A program made the position numbers and the translations under genes. Positions 24,007 to 32,686 of a DNA stretch of 52,334 bases are shown here, in pieces. The DNA lies in NCBI GenBank assembly GCA_035252015.1, contig DATFDP010000097.1:1-52334 (forward strand), given 5' to 3'. The stretch's first letter is position 1. Every line of letters starts with the position of its first letter. Below the pieces are notes generated by a model that ran no database searches, was not told the DNA's origin, and saw only the letters and a program-made list of their open reading frames with translations. Source of the stretch: JAICWP01 sp035252015 (lineage in GTDB: Bacteria; Acidobacteriota; Terriglobia; Terriglobales; Acidobacteriaceae).

Positions 24007-25530
24007 ATGTCCAACGGCCGCATTCTGTCCATCTTTCTCCTGCTTGCCACTTCTTCTGGTGCCTGGGCTGACACCATTCATTTCAAAAACGGCACCTTTA
24101 TTACCGCGGACAAGGTGGTCCAAAACGGCGCCAATGTGGACTATTTCATGGGCGCCACCAAATATAGCGTTCCCCAATCTTCGGTGGAGCGAATTGATCG
24201 CGACCAGGGCCTGGGTATTTCTATCGGCTCTACTTCGCAGACCAACCTGGTTACTGTCGGCCCGGGGCCGGCCGAGGCGCCCACTGCTTCTGTTCCTGCC
24301 GCTGCCAAGCCGCCTACAGCGCGCACGCGGCTGCCGCTGGTGCGGCCGTTGATCGCGCCCGAGGAAGCCAAGCAGCGCGCCGCCTTGCTGGACCGCATTC
24401 TCGCCAACGGTCAAGTTTATGACGGGGCGTTGTGGAAGGTCGAGGAGGAGGGCAAGCCGCAGATTACGAAACTGGCTTACATGGAGGCCGGGCGCTTCGA
24501 ACTCGATCATGGTCATCCCGTGGAAGCGGTGCAGTACTTCGAACATGCGCTGACCTTCGCCCCTGACGATCCCATTGCGCTCGAGTGGTACATGGTGGGC
24601 CTGGCCGAGATCAACAAGAATGTGGAGGCAGCCGCCGTGGCCGAAAAGCTCACCCGCGTGCTTCCCGATGCTGGCACCTTCGCCATTCTGGGGCTCGCAT
24701 ACTACAACACGGACCGCCTGGCCGATGCGGTGGCTGCCTTCAAGCAATCAGTTGCGCTGCGTCCCATTGACTGGGTGCAGAAGGTGCTGGCCAGGACGCA
24801 GCACGAGCTCGAAGTTCAGGGCAACTTCAACCAGAGGGATAGCTGGCACTTTACTCTGCGTTACCAGGGTTCAGAGACTTCCTTGACGCTGCAGCGTGAC
24901 CTCCTCGATGCGCTGGAAGATCAATATCGCGATCTGAGAAGCCAGCTTAATTACACGCCCAGCGAGAACATCTCTGTCATCCTCTATACCAACACTCAAT
25001 TCTTCGACGTGACGCAGGCTCCCGCCTGGGCGGGCGGCGTAAATGACGGCAAGCTGCGCATTCCCATCTCCGGCGTCAATAGCGTGACTCCCGAGCTGCA
25101 GCACGTGCTCAAGCACGAGCTGACCCACTCTTTTGTGCACTTGATTACCCGCGGCAATTGTCCCAATTGGTTAAATGAAGGCTTAGCGCAGCTGATGGAG
25201 TCTCGGAGCACCGACTATTACGGCCCGCAGCTGGCGCGGATGTTTGAAACGAAAAAAGAAATACCGTTCCGTTATCTGGACGGGCCATTTGCCCGCTTCA
25301 ATGCCCGCCAGGCGGTGGTGGCCTATACCGAAGCCTTGCTGGCCCTCGAGTACCTGCGGCAGAGCTGGGGCATGGATGGTGTGCAACGCATTCTGCAGCG
25401 TCTGCGCGACGGCGACTCACCCGACGACGCTCTCTACTCCGTCACCCAGATGCACTACGCCGATCTGGAAGAAAACCTGACTTCTTACCTGCAGAAGAAG
25501 TACGCACCCTCCACGGCTGCCACCGAGTAG
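24007..25530 (+). CDS. Secreted TPR-containing MA-type zinc metallopeptidase
   Basis: A 507-aa exported protein. After the signal peptide (residues 1-20, GAWA) comes a short beta domain (DTIHFKNGTFITADKVV), an Ala/Pro linker, TPR-like helices (about 160-265), and a gluzincin-type catalytic domain: His370-E-L-T-His374 with Glu391 in WLNEGLAQLME. The HExxH...E spacing matches the peptidase MA (DUF1570-like) group. It probably hydrolyses peptides or acts in envelope maintenance; the substrate is unknown. It converges on the S46 peptidase gene with a 2-bp gap. Confidence 0.82.
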   Translation: MSNGRILSIFLLLATSSGAWADTIHFKNGTFITADKVVQNGANVDYFMGATKYSVPQSSVERIDRDQGLGISIGSTSQTNLVTVGPGPAEAPTASVPAAAKPPTARTRLPLVRPLIAPEEAKQRAALLDRILANGQVYDGALWKVEEEGKPQITKLAYMEAGRFELDHGHPVEAVQYFEHALTFAPDDPIALEWYMVGLAEINKNVEAAAVAEKLTRVLPDAGTFAILGLAYYNTDRLADAVAAFKQSVALRPIDWVQKVLARTQHELEVQGNFNQRDSWHFTLRYQGSETSLTLQRDLLDALEDQYRDLRSQLNYTPSENISVILYTNTQFFDVTQAPAWAGGVNDGKLRIPISGVNSVTPELQHVLKHELTHSFVHLITRGNCPNWLNEGLAQLMESRSTDYYGPQLARMFETKKEIPFRYLDGPFARFNARQAVVAYTEALLALEYLRQSWGMDGVQRILQRLRDGDSPDDALYSVTQMHYADLEENLTSYLQKKYAPSTAATE

Positions 25531-25532
25531 CC

Positions 25533-27626
25533 CTACTTTCCGCTCTCCTCCCGTCCACTTTCCAGTTCCTGCACCACGCGAGTTGCGCCATAAATGTCGC
25601 CCAGCGCCTCCATGATGCCGCGCGAATCCACGCTGATGGAGCGGCCCACTTTGTCGCTATACGCGAAATTCCAAGGCAGCGATTCGATATTGCCGTCGAA
25701 AATGATGCCCACTACTTCGCCTTTGCGGTTTAGGGTCGGACTGCCGGAATTGCCGCCGATGATGTCCGCTGTGTTAACAAAGTTCAACGGCGTCGCCAGC
25801 TTCACCTGCGACTTTTTCGTCATCCAGCTTTCCGGCAGCTGGTAGGGAGACTTATCCCCGTGCGCCGCCGCATGCTGGTAGGCCCCGCCCATGGTTGTGT
25901 AATAGGGATACTGTTTGCCGCGCGTGGTATAGCCGGCCACTTCGCCATAGCTGAGGCGCAGGGTAAAGGTAGCGTCCGGCGGCTCGCTGAGGCCGCCCAT
26001 GGCAAAACGCGCCTTGGCCAGCAGCGCGCCGTCGCGCCGGGCCACCGACTCCACCTGGTCCTCATACTGCTTGCGCACCGCCAGCGCTTCCGGTTCAATC
26101 TGGCGCATGAGCACGATCAGCGGGTCGGTGCTGGCCTTGATCGCGGCTTCGCCTCCGTTCCACAGCTCTTTGCGCACCGCCACATCCTTCAGCTTCGTGT
26201 TCTCGATCAGATAGTGCGCGGCTGCCTCCGGAGTCCGGCCGTTGAGGGTCGCCTTTACCACTGGGCTGTCGCTGCCCAGCTTTTGCTCCATCAGGCCAAT
26301 AGAATCCGCCAACTCCGCTGCTTGCAGGTTCTTGTACACCGGCGCCATGGAGAACAGCCGTTCTTCCAGCGAGGGCAGGGCCGACTCACGAAATTCCCGA
26401 AGGCGGTCAGGGCTGGGTCTCATTCGCTGTTGCGCTCCCCGCACCAGGTCGCGGGCGTACATGGCCAGATCGCCGGAGAAGCCGCGCATTCGCTCGACGT
26501 AGGTGAGCGGCAGGTAAATCTGCTTCTGTACTTGCATGGAGTGAGCCAGCGCGGTCCAGGGATCGCCAAGTTCCGCCTTGCGTTTCGTATCAGAGTTGAC
26601 GAAGTTCTTCAGCTTTTCTTCGTCCGCGGCCTTCTGCGCCATCAGCTGCTTGTCCTCAAGGCCGGAGAGATAGCCGGTTATGGCTTTCAGGGAATTCTGG
26701 TAGCCGAACAAATCCTCTTGCGCGATACGCGCGTTGTCCGGCGACTCGGCACTGAATTTCTTCAGGGCGCTGATGCGCCGGCGGTAGACCTCCAGCCGCG
26801 AGGGATAGTCCACATCGCGCAGGAACTGCAGTTGCGCCATGGTCAGCAAGCGGCCGGTGGCGCCGGGATTGCCGGAAACGAAGATCAGCTCGTGGTCCTG
26901 CACGCCGGAGGGCGACCAGCGGAAGTAGTTGTCCAGGTGGACCGGTTTGCCGTTCTCGTAAACGCGGAAAAAGGAGATGTCCAGGTCATAGCGTGGATAT
27001 TCGAAATTATCCGGATCGCCGCCGAAAAAAGCGATATCGAATTCCGGCGCAAACACCAGGCGCACATCGGTGTACTTCTTGTACTCGTAAAGGTGGTAGA
27101 CCTCGCCTGAGTAGAGGATGACGACATCGCAGCGCAATCCGGTTTTCTTCGTGCACTGCTCTTCAATTCTCGACATTTCCGCGCGTTGTTCCTGTCCCGC
27201 TTCGGCGGCAGTCATGCCCGCTTTGGCCGCACCTTTCACCTGCGCCGTTACGTCTTCAATCCCCACCAGTTGATTGAGTTCATACGCCGGGCACTTCAGT
27301 TCTTCCGTCTGGCTGCGGGCGTAGAAGCCCGTCTTCATGTAGTCCTTACCCGCAGTGGAAAGTTGCTGAATGCATTCTGAGGCAATGTGGTGATTGGTGA
27401 ACGTGAGTCCGTCCGCGGAGACGAATGAGCCCGAGCCTCCGTTGTTAAAGCGCACTGACGAGAGCCGCACATGCGTGAGCCACTGGGTGCTGGGATCGAA
27501 CTCATACTTCGCCTTCACCTTGGCGGCAGGAAAAGCCTCAAACAGCCACATGCCGGGATCGGCTAAGGCGAAATCACCGAGGAGAAACATTAGAAAGCAA
27601 CTGAGGAGGAGAGCGCATCTCATCAT
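25533..27626 (-). CDS. S46 family dipeptidyl peptidase, DPP7-like
   Basis: A 697-aa secreted serine exopeptidase. It has a signal peptide (to about residue 22, LADPGMW with the GMW typical of mature S46 N-termini), a His in TNHHIASE (about 79-80) and the nucleophile Ser627 in GGNSGSP. Residue 645 (FDGN), 18 after the Ser, is Gly, as in DPP7 (hydrophobic P1), whereas DPP11 has Arg there for acidic P1. The length is usual for S46. It would release N-terminal dipeptides from oligopeptides in the periplasm, complementing the nearby S10 carboxypeptidase and MA metallopeptidase. Confidence 0.9.
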   Translation of the reverse strand: MMRCALLLSCFLMFLLGDFALADPGMWLFEAFPAAKVKAKYEFDPSTQWLTHVRLSSVRFNNGGSGSFVSADGLTFTNHHIASECIQQLSTAGKDYMKTGFYARSQTEELKCPAYELNQLVGIEDVTAQVKGAAKAGMTAAEAGQEQRAEMSRIEEQCTKKTGLRCDVVILYSGEVYHLYEYKKYTDVRLVFAPEFDIAFFGGDPDNFEYPRYDLDISFFRVYENGKPVHLDNYFRWSPSGVQDHELIFVSGNPGATGRLLTMAQLQFLRDVDYPSRLEVYRRRISALKKFSAESPDNARIAQEDLFGYQNSLKAITGYLSGLEDKQLMAQKAADEEKLKNFVNSDTKRKAELGDPWTALAHSMQVQKQIYLPLTYVERMRGFSGDLAMYARDLVRGAQQRMRPSPDRLREFRESALPSLEERLFSMAPVYKNLQAAELADSIGLMEQKLGSDSPVVKATLNGRTPEAAAHYLIENTKLKDVAVRKELWNGGEAAIKASTDPLIVLMRQIEPEALAVRKQYEDQVESVARRDGALLAKARFAMGGLSEPPDATFTLRLSYGEVAGYTTRGKQYPYYTTMGGAYQHAAAHGDKSPYQLPESWMTKKSQVKLATPLNFVNTADIIGGNSGSPTLNRKGEVVGIIFDGNIESLPWNFAYSDKVGRSISVDSRGIMEALGDIYGATRVVQELESGREESGK

Positions 27627-27741
27627 AGGAAGTACTCCTTAGAAATATGGCTCACGGGCGGGTCAGGGAATTCCACCCGCGGGTCGGACAAAACTCTTAA
27701 CTATACGATTCTGGCACCCGACAGGACAAACCGGCGGCACA

Positions 27742-27771
27742 TTGGAAAACTTGCGCAAAGTGAGGTATAAG
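27742..27771 (+). promoter_or_regulatory. Putative sigma-70 promoter of the citrate synthase gene
   Basis: TTGGAA (27742-27747), an 18-bp spacer, then TATAAG (27766-27771): four and five matches to the consensus boxes. It lies 75 bp upstream of the chosen ATG. Confidence 0.5.
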
Positions 27772-27845
27772 AAGGAGTTGCGTGACGCCCGTCACAGCGG
27801 CTTGTGCGCAACTGCCCCCCGGCGCTTCTGGTGCGAAAGGACCCT

Positions 27846-28988
27846 ATGTCCAGTCTGACGGCTACTCATCCTCCCAAGGGGTTGGAGGGCATTGTCGCCA
27901 CCACCTCCAGCATTTGTTATATAGACGGCGAGCGCGGCATCCTGGCCTACCGTGGCATCGATATCCACGAACTCGCCGACCGCTCTAATTTCGAGGAAGT
28001 CTGCTACCTGCTCTGGTTTGGCAAGCTGCCCACACGCAGCGAGTTAGAGGATTTACGCTCCCGCCTGGCAGCGGAGCGTCACCTGGATCCTGCCATCCTC
28101 AACTTTTTGCGCCAGGCGCCTAAAGACGCCCTGCCCATGGACTTGTTGCGCACTGCGGTTTCAGCCCTGTGCTTCTACGATGCGGATGAAAAAGCCAACG
28201 ACCATGATGCAAATGTGCGCAAGGCCATACGCCTGACCTCGCAGATTGCCATGATCGTGGCAGCCTACGATCGCATCCGCAAGGGCAAAGCCGTGGTTGA
28301 GCCTGACCGCTCGCTTTCTCATGCCGCCAATTTTCTGCTCATGCTCAACGGGGAAAAGCCCTCGGAGACGGAAGAGCGCGCCTTTGACATCGCCCTCATC
28401 CTGCATGCCGACCACGAATTGAACGCCTCTACCTTCGCGGCGCGGGTGACTGCGGCCACGCTCTCGGACATGCATTCGGCCATTACTTCCGCCATTGGCG
28501 CGCTCAAAGGTCCGCTGCACGGCGGGGCCAACGAAGCTGCTTTCCGCATGCTGGAAACCATAACCCGCTCTGGTGCCGACCCCATCGAGCACGTGCGCGG
28601 CATGCTGGGGCAAAAGAAGAGAATTCCCGCTTTCGGCCACCGCGTTTATCGCACCGAAGATCCGCGGGCTACACACCTGCGGCAGATGTCGCGCGAATTG
28701 GGCGCCTCCAGTGGTGAGAGCCAGTGGTACGAAATGTCGCGGCGCATCGAGGACTTTGTTAAAGCGGAAAAGAAGCTCAACGCCAACGTGGATTTTTATT
28801 CCGCTTCCACCTACCACGTGCTGGGCATTGACGTGGACCTGTTTACGCCTATTTTTGCGGTTTCGCGCATCAGCGGCTGGGCCGCGCACGTCATCGAGCA
28901 GCTGGATGACAATCGCCTGATCCGTCCCCGCGCCGACTACATCGGGCCCGCGCACCCGCAGAAGTATGTGCCTGTAGAGCGAAGATAA
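27846..28988 (+). CDS. gltA: Citrate synthase (short, type II-like/methylcitrate-like size)
   Basis: A 380-aa enzyme condensing acetyl-CoA with oxaloacetate in the TCA cycle. The active-site residues are present: His225 (LHGGANEAAF), His265 (PAFGHRVYR) and Asp316 (VDFYSAS). The size is that of the compact Gram-positive/archaeal group rather than the E. coli allosteric form; 2-methylcitrate synthase activity cannot be excluded. The start at 27846 has AGGACC close upstream and is preferred over Met at 27804. The gene sits downstream of a good promoter and before a heptamer repeat array. Confidence 0.9.
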   Translation: MSSLTATHPPKGLEGIVATTSSICYIDGERGILAYRGIDIHELADRSNFEEVCYLLWFGKLPTRSELEDLRSRLAAERHLDPAILNFLRQAPKDALPMDLLRTAVSALCFYDADEKANDHDANVRKAIRLTSQIAMIVAAYDRIRKGKAVVEPDRSLSHAANFLLMLNGEKPSETEERAFDIALILHADHELNASTFAARVTAATLSDMHSAITSAIGALKGPLHGGANEAAFRMLETITRSGADPIEHVRGMLGQKKRIPAFGHRVYRTEDPRATHLRQMSRELGASSGESQWYEMSRRIEDFVKAEKKLNANVDFYSASTYHVLGIDVDLFTPIFAVSRISGWAAHVIEQLDDNRLIRPRADYIGPAHPQKYVPVERR

Positions 28989-28992
28989 AGTC

Positions 28993-29074
28993 GCACTTAG
29001 CATTTGGCACTTGGCCGACGCTTCCCGCGAATTCTCAATGGCCAAAGGCCAAGGCCCAAATGCTAAGTGCTTAA
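28993..29074. repeat. Heptamer-periodic inverted repeat between citrate synthase and cysteine desulfurase
   Basis: The left arm reads GCACTTA-GCATTTG-GCACTTG (28993-29013). The right arm reads GGCCAAA-GGCCAAG-GCCCAAA-TGCTAAG-TGCTTAA (29040-29074). The outer 15 nt (28993-29007 and 29056-29070) are a perfect inverted repeat, and 29010-29016 pairs with 29047-29053. The 7-nt period recalls the STRR-type heptamer repeats known in cyanobacteria. It may form a large hairpin after the citrate synthase transcript. Confidence 0.65.
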
Positions 29075-29111
29075 ATCACGCCCACTTAGCTCGCCGGGTT
29101 ACAATAGTCCC

Positions 29112-30281
29112 GTGGGGTCCCTGCGCCGCGTCTATTTCGATAACAACGCCACCACGCCGGTGCTGCCGGAGGTGCTGGAGGCGATGCGTCCGTATTTCAG
29201 CGAGCGCTTCGGCAACGCCTCCTCTATCCACCACCATGGGCAGGAAACGAGGGCGGCGGTGGAGCGGGCGCGCGAGTCAGTAGCGGCGTTGCTGGGTTGC
29301 CGCGCTTCTGAAGTGGTGTTTACCAGTGGTGGCACCGAGGCAGACAACCTGGCTATATTTGGCGTGGTCAAGCCTGGCGACCACCTGATCACTTCAACTA
29401 TCGAGCACCACGCTGTGCTGAATTCCGGCAAGCGCCTCGAGGAGATGGGCTGCGAGGTGACCTACGTTCCCGTGGATGGCCGCGGCCTGATAGATCCCCA
29501 GGACGTGCGGCGCGCGCTGCGCCCCAACACGCGCCTCATCACTATCATGCTGGCCAACAATGAAACCGGGATGCTGCAACCGGTGGAGGAGATTGGCCGC
29601 ATAGCCGCCGAGGCCGACGTTAACTTTCATACCGATGCGGTGCAGGCCGCGGGCAAGGTGCCTCTGGACGTGAAGCGCATTGGCTGCGATTTGCTTTCCA
29701 TCTCCGGGCACAAGATGCATGCGCCTCAAGGAATTGGCGCGCTGTACGTGAAAAAGGGAACGCAGCTGCAGCCGCTGCTCTATGGCGGCAGTCATGAGCG
29801 CTCGCGCCGTGCCGGCACCGAAAATGTTCCCGCCATCGTTGCCCTGGGGAAGGCAGCGGAGATTGCGCTGCGTGGATTCAGCGACGGAAGTGTGCAGCAA
29901 ATTGTTGAGCTGCGCAATCGCTTGCAGGCAGGCGTGCTGGAGGTCGTCAACTCCGCCGACGTGAACGGCAGGGAAGCACAGCGGGTGCCCAACACAGCGA
30001 ACATTTTTTTTGACTATATTGAAGGTGAGGCCCTGGTGATTGCCCTCGACCTGAAGGGGCTGGCGGTTTCTACTGGCGCGGCCTGTTCTTCCGGAGCGAT
30101 TGAGCCGTCGCACGTGCTGACCGCCATGGGCTTGCGTCCGGAGCGTGCCCGCGCCAGCATCCGTTTCAGCCTGGGCAAGCAGAACACCGCGGAAGAGGTG
30201 GAACTCGCGCTGGCTTTGATTCCGCAGGCGGTGGCGCGTTTGCGAGAGTTGTCGCCGGCCACGCCAGCAATTAGCAATTAG
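29112..30281 (+). CDS. Cysteine desulfurase (NifS/IscS-like)
   Basis: A 389-aa PLP enzyme that removes sulfur from cysteine as an enzyme persulfide. Visible motifs are FDNNATTPVLPEV at the N-terminus, TSGGTEADNLAI, the PLP-binding Lys201 in SGHKMHAPQG and the catalytic Cys325 in STGAACSSGAIEPSHVL. I take the GTG at 29112 as start because the fold begins immediately after; an in-frame extension lies in the repeat. It is followed by mnmA, so it probably donates sulfur for tRNA 2-thiouridine, as YrvO does for MnmA in Bacillus. Its last codons and stop lie in a heptamer repeat. Confidence 0.9.
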   Translation: MGSLRRVYFDNNATTPVLPEVLEAMRPYFSERFGNASSIHHHGQETRAAVERARESVAALLGCRASEVVFTSGGTEADNLAIFGVVKPGDHLITSTIEHHAVLNSGKRLEEMGCEVTYVPVDGRGLIDPQDVRRALRPNTRLITIMLANNETGMLQPVEEIGRIAAEADVNFHTDAVQAAGKVPLDVKRIGCDLLSISGHKMHAPQGIGALYVKKGTQLQPLLYGGSHERSRRAGTENVPAIVALGKAAEIALRGFSDGSVQQIVELRNRLQAGVLEVVNSADVNGREAQRVPNTANIFFDYIEGEALVIALDLKGLAVSTGAACSSGAIEPSHVLTAMGLRPERARASIRFSLGKQNTAEEVELALALIPQAVARLRELSPATPAISN

Positions 30282-30405
30282 CATTTAGCCCATCACGTGC
30301 ATTGCCCCAGCTACGATGGGAATTGCGCGGCAGTCGGGGTGAAGGTTCTTGGGATAAAAAAACACTTCAGTGGCTAAATGCTAATTGTTAATTGCCAATG
30401 GCTGG
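30266..30405. repeat. Heptamer-periodic inverted repeat between cysteine desulfurase and mnmA
   Basis: The left arm is AGCAATT-AGCAATT-AGCATTT-AGCCCAT (30266-30293). The right arm is TGGCTAA-ATGCTAA-TTGTTAA-TTGCCAA-TGGCTGG (30371-30405). 30267-30290 and 30372-30395 are inverted copies with one mismatch over 24 nt, separated by about 80 nt. The left arm covers the last codons and the TAG of the desulfurase gene. It belongs to the same heptamer family as 28993-29074. Confidence 0.65.
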
Positions 30406-30414
30406 TTTTTGCCA

Positions 30415-31527
30415 ATGACTGATTTCCCAACCATTGCCGTCGCTATGTCGGGCGGTGTGGACTCGTCCACCGTCGCGGCCATGCTGCGCGCCGACGGCTA
30501 CAACCTGGTCGGCCTGACCATGCAGTTGTGGAACCAGCGGCGGCTAGCCGGCCGGGAAGGTATGCCCGAGGCGGTGCAAGGCCGGTGCTGCTCACTCGAT
30601 GACGTTTATGATGCGCGCCGTGTGGCCGAAACCATCGGTATCCCTTACTACGTGGTCAACCACGAGCAGCGCTTTGAGCAGGAAGTAGTGCGCCCCTTTG
30701 TCTCCGAGTACCTGAGCGGCCGCACGCCCATCCCCTGCAGCTTGTGCAACAATCACTTGAAGTTTGACCAGTTACTGATTACGGCCCGGCAGATTGGCGC
30801 CGAAAGCCTGGCTACCGGCCACTACGCACGCATCGAGTTCGACAGCGCCGGGGGCCGCTGGCTGCTGAAGCGCGCCCTGGATTCTTCTCGTGACCAGACC
30901 TACTTCCTCTTCGGCCTCACCCAGGAGCAGCTCAGCCGCACGCTTTTTCCTTTGGGCGGGCTGCTGAAGTCAGAAGTGCGCCAGATCGCGCGCCGCCACG
31001 GGCTAGCGTTGGCGGACAAGCCCGACTCGCAGGAAATTTGCTTCGTGCCCGGCGGGGACTACAAGAAGTTCCTCGACGCGTACCTCGCCGAGCAGGGCGA
31101 GTCGCTGCCCGATACCGCGGGCGAACTGGTCAGCAGCAGCGGCGAAGTGCTGGGCACACACTCGGGCATCCATAACTTTACAGTCGGGCAGCGCAAGGGT
31201 CTGGGAGTGGCCACTGGATCGCCACTCTATGTGCTGCAGATCAACGGCGAGCGCCGCCAGGTTGTAGTCGGCGCCGGCGAGCAGCTCTATTCCCGCAGCT
31301 TGCGGGCCAGGCGCGTGAACTGGATTGCGATGGACCAGCCAGGTGCCGCGCTCCGTGTGGGCGTGAAGATCCGTCACCGCCACGAACCGGCCAGTGCCAC
31401 GGTCGAGGCCCTCGGCAGGGACGAGGCCATGGTTAGCTTCGATCACCCGCAACGGGCCATCACTCCTGGCCAGGCCGCCGTCTTCTACGATGGTGAAGTG
31501 GTGGTGGGCGGCGGCTGGATCGCGTAG
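30415..31527 (+). CDS. mnmA: tRNA 2-thiouridine(34) synthase MnmA
   Basis: A 370-aa tRNA-specific thiolase. The N-terminal PP-loop AMSGGVDSS binds ATP. The Cys pair expected for catalysis is Cys111 (CSLCNNHLKF) and Cys209 (SQEICFVP). The later HNFTVGQRKGLG and C-terminal beta domain are typical. It thiolates U34 of Lys, Glu and Gln tRNAs using persulfide sulfur, probably from the cysteine desulfurase encoded upstream. I use the ATG at 30415; the longer frame starts inside the heptamer repeat. Confidence 0.94.
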   Translation: MTDFPTIAVAMSGGVDSSTVAAMLRADGYNLVGLTMQLWNQRRLAGREGMPEAVQGRCCSLDDVYDARRVAETIGIPYYVVNHEQRFEQEVVRPFVSEYLSGRTPIPCSLCNNHLKFDQLLITARQIGAESLATGHYARIEFDSAGGRWLLKRALDSSRDQTYFLFGLTQEQLSRTLFPLGGLLKSEVRQIARRHGLALADKPDSQEICFVPGGDYKKFLDAYLAEQGESLPDTAGELVSSSGEVLGTHSGIHNFTVGQRKGLGVATGSPLYVLQINGERRQVVVGAGEQLYSRSLRARRVNWIAMDQPGAALRVGVKIRHRHEPASATVEALGRDEAMVSFDHPQRAITPGQAAVFYDGEVVVGGGWIA

Positions 31528-31580
31528 AAAAGATTAACGCAGAGGGCGCGGAGAAAACATTCCGGGGAAAATATCCTGCC

Positions 31581-31609
31581 AAAAAGAAAAGACGTAGCAA
31601 GCTACGTCT
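31581..31609 (-). terminator. Rho-independent terminator of the DUF948/YtxH operon
   Basis: Perfect arms AGACGTAGC (31590-31598) and GCTACGTCT (31601-31609). On the minus strand the hairpin is followed by TTTTCTTTTT (complement of 31581-31590). It lies 28 bp beyond the DUF948-like stop and only has a T-run in the minus direction. Confidence 0.75.
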
Positions 31610-31636
31610 CTACCAGGAACCCTCTGCCTTGAGGTC

Positions 31637-32143
31637 CTAAATAAACATCTCGTCCTGCGGTTCGCCCATGCCGTTGCGGCGACGCCTGTTTCGCGCCCGG
31701 AACAGAGCTCCCAATCCCACGGAGACTCCCTGCATAATGCCCGTGAGTTGCCGCACCGGGGAAACCACCGTGTGCTGCAGAGTATCCGTGGTGTCTTCCA
31801 CGCGGTCGAGGGTGCGGGTAACCAGTTCGTCGGCCCGGATCACCTGCAGGCGCGTGCGGTCAATAATGTCGTTCACGGTGTGATCCAGGCGCTCCACCTG
31901 GCCGCGAACCAGCGCCGTGGTTGTGTGCACGTCGCTGACAATCGCCTCTAATTTGGGCGCCGAGGTTGTAATCAGCGACTGCGCTGCCTCCACCGCCGGC
32001 AGAGCGCGTGTGCGCATTTCCGTGGTTAGGGAATCCACCTTGGCGCTCGTCTTGCGCAGGGAAAGGAAAATTCCCAGCAGCACGAGCGCCTGCAGTGCGA
32101 TCGCTACAGCCGTCAGAGCTACAAAAATATCAAGGTGTTCCAT
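31637..32143 (-). CDS. DUF948-like membrane-anchored coiled-coil protein
   Basis: A 168-aa protein with one N-terminal membrane helix (about residues 5-28) followed by a long amphipathic helical region (about 30-140) with many heptad positions, and a basic C-terminus (RARNRRRRNG). This is the plan of DUF948-type general-stress/envelope proteins. It follows the YtxH-like gene by 26 bp on the same strand; DUF948 and YtxH genes are often adjacent in other bacteria. A terminator follows. Confidence 0.7.
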   Translation of the reverse strand: MEHLDIFVALTAVAIALQALVLLGIFLSLRKTSAKVDSLTTEMRTRALPAVEAAQSLITTSAPKLEAIVSDVHTTTALVRGQVERLDHTVNDIIDRTRLQVIRADELVTRTLDRVEDTTDTLQHTVVSPVRQLTGIMQGVSVGLGALFRARNRRRRNGMGEPQDEMFI

Positions 32144-32169
32144 ACTGATCCGCCGCGTGAGGCCGAGAC

Positions 32170-32478
32170 TTAGCTCTTGGGAGTAGTAGTGCCTTCCGTG
32201 GTCGCCTCGCGATAAGCCTGTCGCCCGGCTTCGAAAGCTGAGCGGAACTGCTCCTTCTGCTGGCCCACAACATCCTTGCCGCGCTCCACCCAATCGTTGG
32301 CCTGCTCGCGCACCTGGCGAGCGCGCGTCTTCACAAAGTCACGGCCTTCTTCCGCTCTGTCCAGAATGGCTTCCCGAGTTTCTGCCCCCGAACGCGGCGC
32401 GTATAACACTCCTACCAGTGCTCCGATTCCCAGTCCTGCCAGAAACCACATGAATCCATTGCCGCCGTCTTCCGCCAT
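32170..32478 (-). CDS. YtxH-domain protein
   Basis: A 102-aa protein with a Gly-rich hydrophobic segment (FMWFLAGLGIGALVGVLYAPRSG, given here from residue 9 on in part) followed by an amphipathic helical tail. The G.G.G.LfAPrsG pattern is the YtxH signature. The start at 32478 has AGGGAGG upstream and is preferred over a longer frame. It is the first gene of a two-gene operon with DUF948, probably a general-stress or envelope function. Confidence 0.78.
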   Translation of the reverse strand: MAEDGGNGFMWFLAGLGIGALVGVLYAPRSGAETREAILDRAEEGRDFVKTRARQVREQANDWVERGKDVVGQQKEQFRSAFEAGRQAYREATTEGTTTPKS

Positions 32479-32686
32479 AAAAACCTCCCTGCATTTGAGG
32501 ATTGCCGGCGAGCCCAGGAAGCCCGCAAATCCTTTTAACCCATACGGATGGTAGCACCCGCTAGGCCGGAAAGACAAACCCTTGCGGGCGAAATGATTAC
32601 CTCGGTTCCATCATTAGCCCGCATCTTATCCGTGGCAATAATCGCCCTTGTTTCACGTATTTACCAGCGATAGACGCGGAAATGCT

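Noticed and set aside
28161..29045. Long minus-strand frame opposite citrate synthase
   Set aside because: It is a mirror frame of a gene with all active-site residues, with no recognisable fold or ribosome-binding site.
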